64,000 nt of DNA, taken from Microbacterium paraoxydans (lineage in GTDB: Bacteria; Actinomycetota; Actinomycetes; Actinomycetales; Microbacteriaceae). This document shows, piece by piece, positions 61,288 through 64,000 of the stretch (its first letter is position 1; each line of letters begins with the position of its first letter). The notes under the pieces were generated by a model. That model did no database searches, was not told where the DNA came from, and saw only the letters and a list, made by a program, of their open reading frames with translations. The position numbers and the translations under genes are program-made. The stretch is taken from the NCBI RefSeq assembly GCF_900105335.1, contig NZ_LT629770.1, positions 744,001 through 808,000 of the forward strand, read 5' to 3'.

Positions 61288-63417
61288 GTGCTCGACCCTT
61301 TTGACCTGTCCGCCGACCATGCGGCGAAGTCCGCAGACGACCTCATCGCCGCCGACCGCGTCCACCTCCGACGGCTCGGCGTCGCCCTCTCCCGGGAACG
61401 CGACGCCCTGACCGCTCGTCTCGCCCTCGTGCGCCAGCAGGCCGCGGACGCGGGCGTCACGGCGGTCCATCGCGACCTGGAGATCCGCCGCCTCAGCGCG
61501 ACGCTGCGCCTGCGGGAGCGCTACGGCATCGACATGTGCCTGGGCCGGATGACCCCCGCGGCCGGACCGCCGGTGTACATCGGTCGCGCCGGGGTGTCCG
61601 ATGCGGACGGCACCCGCCTGCTGGTCGACTGGCGGGCTCCGGCAGCGGAACCGTACTTCGCCGCGACCTGGGAAGACCCCCGGGGCCTCCTCTCCCGGCG
61701 ACGGTACCGCTGGAACCGAGGCAGGATCACGGACTACTGGGACGAGGCGCTGTCGCCGGAGGGCCTCGACGGCGCCGCCTCCCTCGACGACCAGTCCGCG
61801 TTCCTCGCGAGCCTGGACGCGCATCGCACCGGACGGATGCGGGATGTGCTGGCGACGATCCAGGCGGATCAGGACGCCATCGTTCGAGCCCCCTCCCCCG
61901 GCACTCTCGTGGTGGACGGCGGCCCAGGCACCGGGAAGACGGTGGTCGCCCTGCACCGGGCGGCACACCTCCTGTACGCCGAACCGCGACTGACGAACGG
62001 CGGCGGCGGCATGCTCCTCGTGGGTCCGAACCCGCAGTACCTCGGCTATGTGGAGGACGTGCTGCCGAGTCTCGGCGAGGACACGGTGAGGTTGTGCACC
62101 CTGCGCGACCTCACTCCCGAGGGCGCGGGCGCGGTCACGGAGCCGGACCACCGCGTGGCCGAGCTGAAGCAGAGTCTCGACCCGGACCAGGTGATCGGGG
62201 CGGCCGTCGCCGTCCTGACCCGGCCACCGCGGCATGCGCTCCGCATCGAGACGCCGTGGGCCGATCTCTGGATCGGCCGAGAGGACTGGGCCGAGCTGTT
62301 CGCCTCGGCGGATCCGACTTCCCCGCACAACGAGGTCCGCGACGAGGTCTGGGAGGAGCTGCTGGAACTGCTCGTCGACCAGATGCGCGACGAGGATGTC
62401 CCGGAGTCCTCGATCCGCCGGTGGCTGCGGCACGACGACGAACTCACCGGGACCTTTGTACGGGCGTGGCCGCTGCTGACGCCGGACGCCGTGGTCGCCG
62501 CGCTCTGGGCGTCCCCGACGCTGCTCGCGCGGTGTGCGCCCGACCTCGCGCCCGAGGAGCACGCCCTGCTGCACCGTGCCGAGGGGGCGCCCTGGACGGA
62601 CCCGGACCTGCCCCTCCTCGATGCCGCGCACCGCCGGATCGGCGACCCCGAGGCCGTCCGCGAGCAGCACCGCCGGCAGGGCGCGGCGGCCGCGGCGCAG
62701 GAGCAGATGTCGGCAGTGGTCGACCACCTCGTCGCGAGCGACGACAGCGAGATGAAAGTGATGTCGATCCTGCGAGGTCAGGATGCGCAGAACGTTCTCG
62801 CCGGAGCGGACGCGCCTCCCCCGCTTCCGCCCGACGAGCTCGCCGGCCCCTTCGGTCACATCGTCGTCGACGAGGCGCAGGAGCTCACCGATGCGCAGTG
62901 GCGCATGCTGATCGCGCGGTGCCCCTCCCGCAGCTTCACGGTCGTGGGCGACAGGGCCCAAGCGCGGCGGAAGTTCACGGAGTCGTGGCCCGCCCGCCTC
63001 GAACGCCTCGGCCTGCGGAACGTGCGCGTCTCCTCGCTCCGGGTGAACTACCGCACTCCGGCCGAGGTCATGGCGTTGGCCGCACCGACGATCCGCGAGG
63101 CATTCCCCGACGCCAACGTCCCGACGTCCGTGCGGGAGAGCGGCATCCCGATCCGGCACGGCGCGGTGCCCGAGCGAGACGCGGAGCTGGAGGCGTGGCT
63201 CGCGACGAACCCGGAGGGAGTCGCCGCCGTCATCGGCGACCCCACCTTCGTGCCGCGGCCCCGGGTCCGGGCACTGACGCCGGAGGAGGCCAAAGGACTG
63301 GAGTTCGACCTCGTGGTCCTCGTGCGCCCGGAGGCATTCGGCTCCGGGCGCACGGGGGCGGTCGACCGCTATGTGGCGATGACCCGCACGACGCGCGAAC
63401 TCGTCATCTTGCGCTGA
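61288..63417 (+). CDS. helR: RNA polymerase recycling ATPase HelR/HelD
   Basis: A 709-aa UvrD-like SF1 ATPase that removes stalled or drug-bound RNA polymerase from DNA; HelR confers rifamycin tolerance in mycobacteria and streptomycetes. An N-terminal coiled coil (about 1-75) enters the secondary channel. Walker A VVDGGPGTGKTVVALHRAAHLLY lies near residue 211. The middle insertion (about 250-500) reaches the primary channel. Walker B HIVVDEAQELTDAQW lies near 527, and SLRVNYRTPAEVM and GLEFDLVVLV follow. GTG 61288 has AAGGAG. The RAE upstream implies induction by rifamycins. Confidence 0.93.
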   Translation: MLDPFDLSADHAAKSADDLIAADRVHLRRLGVALSRERDALTARLALVRQQAADAGVTAVHRDLEIRRLSATLRLRERYGIDMCLGRMTPAAGPPVYIGRAGVSDADGTRLLVDWRAPAAEPYFAATWEDPRGLLSRRRYRWNRGRITDYWDEALSPEGLDGAASLDDQSAFLASLDAHRTGRMRDVLATIQADQDAIVRAPSPGTLVVDGGPGTGKTVVALHRAAHLLYAEPRLTNGGGGMLLVGPNPQYLGYVEDVLPSLGEDTVRLCTLRDLTPEGAGAVTEPDHRVAELKQSLDPDQVIGAAVAVLTRPPRHALRIETPWADLWIGREDWAELFASADPTSPHNEVRDEVWEELLELLVDQMRDEDVPESSIRRWLRHDDELTGTFVRAWPLLTPDAVVAALWASPTLLARCAPDLAPEEHALLHRAEGAPWTDPDLPLLDAAHRRIGDPEAVREQHRRQGAAAAAQEQMSAVVDHLVASDDSEMKVMSILRGQDAQNVLAGADAPPPLPPDELAGPFGHIVVDEAQELTDAQWRMLIARCPSRSFTVVGDRAQARRKFTESWPARLERLGLRNVRVSSLRVNYRTPAEVMALAAPTIREAFPDANVPTSVRESGIPIRHGAVPERDAELEAWLATNPEGVAAVIGDPTFVPRPRVRALTPEEAKGLEFDLVVLVRPEAFGSGRTGAVDRYVAMTRTTRELVILR

Positions 63418-63431
63418 GCAGCCGCCGGGCT

Positions 63432-63644
63432 TCAGACGTCGTGCGGGTCGCCGCCGTCGGTGATCGTGCCGGTCGGCTCGCTCTCCTCGACCTCATGGCG
63501 GGCGCCGTGCTCGGAGGCGAGCGCTTCCCCCTCCTCGATCGCCTCATCGCGGCTGGTGTAGCTGCGGGAGAGCTCCGGCGCGCCCTCCACCTCGTTGACC
63601 CACTGGCCGTTCTTCGAGCGGGTGACGATCGACGTGATGGCCAT
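63432..63644 (-). CDS. DUF2188 domain protein
   Basis: A 70-aa protein with the DUF2188 pattern: VTRSKNGQWVNEVEGAPELSRSYTSRDEAIEEGEALASEHG, broken only by family-typical residues, then a charged acidic tail. DUF2188 proteins are small and abundant, with unknown function. ATG 63644 overlaps the stop of the upstream acidic gene (TGATG). It converges with helR, 14 nt apart. Confidence 0.85.
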   Translation of the reverse strand: MAITSIVTRSKNGQWVNEVEGAPELSRSYTSRDEAIEEGEALASEHGARHEVEESEPTGTITDGGDPHDV

Positions 63645-63961
63645 CAGACGTCCCCCGGCCCCAGGTCACCCTGGCCTTCTTCGCCGAGATCGGCGAGAAC
63701 CGGATCCTCCCCTTGGCTCTCCGGCTGCGGCGCGGAACCCGGCAGGTCCGCCGCCGGCACCTCATCGTCGGGATCGGGGATCTCGTCGGGATCGCGGCCG
63801 GTGGCGGTCGACTCCTCCAGATCCTCCGGTGCCGCACCGTCGTCGAGGGCTTCCGTGCGCTCCCATTCCGCCTGCGCGGGATCGTTGCTCGGGTCAGCCT
63901 CGGTGGTGGCGTCGCCGTCGCGCAACGGCTGACCGCCGACGTCGTCGGGTGTCGATTCCAT
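63644..63961 (-). CDS. Acidic, disordered hypothetical protein
   Basis: A 105-aa protein starting MESTPDDVGGQPLRDGDATT. It is rich in Asp, Glu, Pro and Gly with no predicted fold, membrane helix or signal peptide. GGAGGAG precedes ATG 63961. It is coupled to the DUF2188 gene. Its role is unknown; similar acidic companions of DUF2188 genes are common in this family of bacteria. Confidence 0.65.
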   Translation of the reverse strand: MESTPDDVGGQPLRDGDATTEADPSNDPAQAEWERTEALDDGAAPEDLEESTATGRDPDEIPDPDDEVPAADLPGSAPQPESQGEDPVLADLGEEGQGDLGPGDV

Positions 63962-64000
63962 GTCTCCTCCTTCGATCGGGCTGGCCCCAGTCTCCCGGCT

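Overview
The window is a high-GC actinobacterial chromosome segment with very dense coding. Gene content points to Microbacteriaceae, most likely Microbacterium: a dcw cluster with DivIVA (Wag31), SepF and YggT but no FtsA or MinCD, actinobacterial DUF3040 and DUF3043 proteins, a class II DAHP synthase, a GarA/FtsR module, an ImuA-ImuB-DnaE2 mutasome and HelR. No tRNA, rRNA, insertion sequence, phage or CRISPR array was seen. Almost all of it reads as core genome.

Layout. Positions 1-10431 hold the start of erpA, an M20 dipeptidase, a DUF3043 protein, a minus-strand run (membrane protein, hisD, nrdR, pyrD), dnaE1 and a GNAT. Positions 10488-28138 form one long minus-strand division and cell-wall block, in transcription order mraZ-rsmH-ftsL-like-ftsI-murF-mraY-murD-ftsW-murG-murC-ftsQ-ftsZ-yggS-sepF-yggT-divIVA-lspA-rluD. 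It is tightly packed, with many 4-bp stop/start overlaps. MurE is missing from its usual place between ftsI and murF. Positions 28400-37740 keep the order known from the M. tuberculosis Rv2165c-Rv2182c region: DUF3040, polyprenyl synthase, Rv2175c-like protein, PknL-like PASTA kinase, aroG and a PlsC acyltransferase, with a LysM hydrolase and a FadD15-like ligase added. Positions 37831-48222 hold def, an orphan EspI-like ATPase, pyruvate carboxylase, a ParA, the MerR2/FtsR/GarA operon, copC and lpdA. Positions 48277-51264 hold a three-gene type III polyketide operon. Positions 51327-58567 hold a CYTH protein, a prepilin peptidase and an SOS-type mutasome operon. Positions 58615-63961 hold small hypothetical proteins, a gene-free stretch with RNA-like structure, a DUF72 protein, an FMN reductase and helR.

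Regulation is unusually readable. Three 10-bp-spaced MraZ boxes precede mraZ. A MerR-type dyad lies in the spacer of the ftsZ promoter, and a MerR regulator of the FtsR type is encoded 29 kb away. A LexA-like box precedes imuA. A rifamycin-associated element (RAE) precedes helR. About a dozen genes carry a TAnnnT -10 hexamer 6-8 nt before the start codon, as expected of leaderless transcripts.

The best candidates for something new are the structured, AT-rich-promoted RNA-like region at 59045-59250, a second GTGGAG array on the opposite strand upstream of mraZ, the orphan EspI-like ATPase next to def, and the type III PKS operon.
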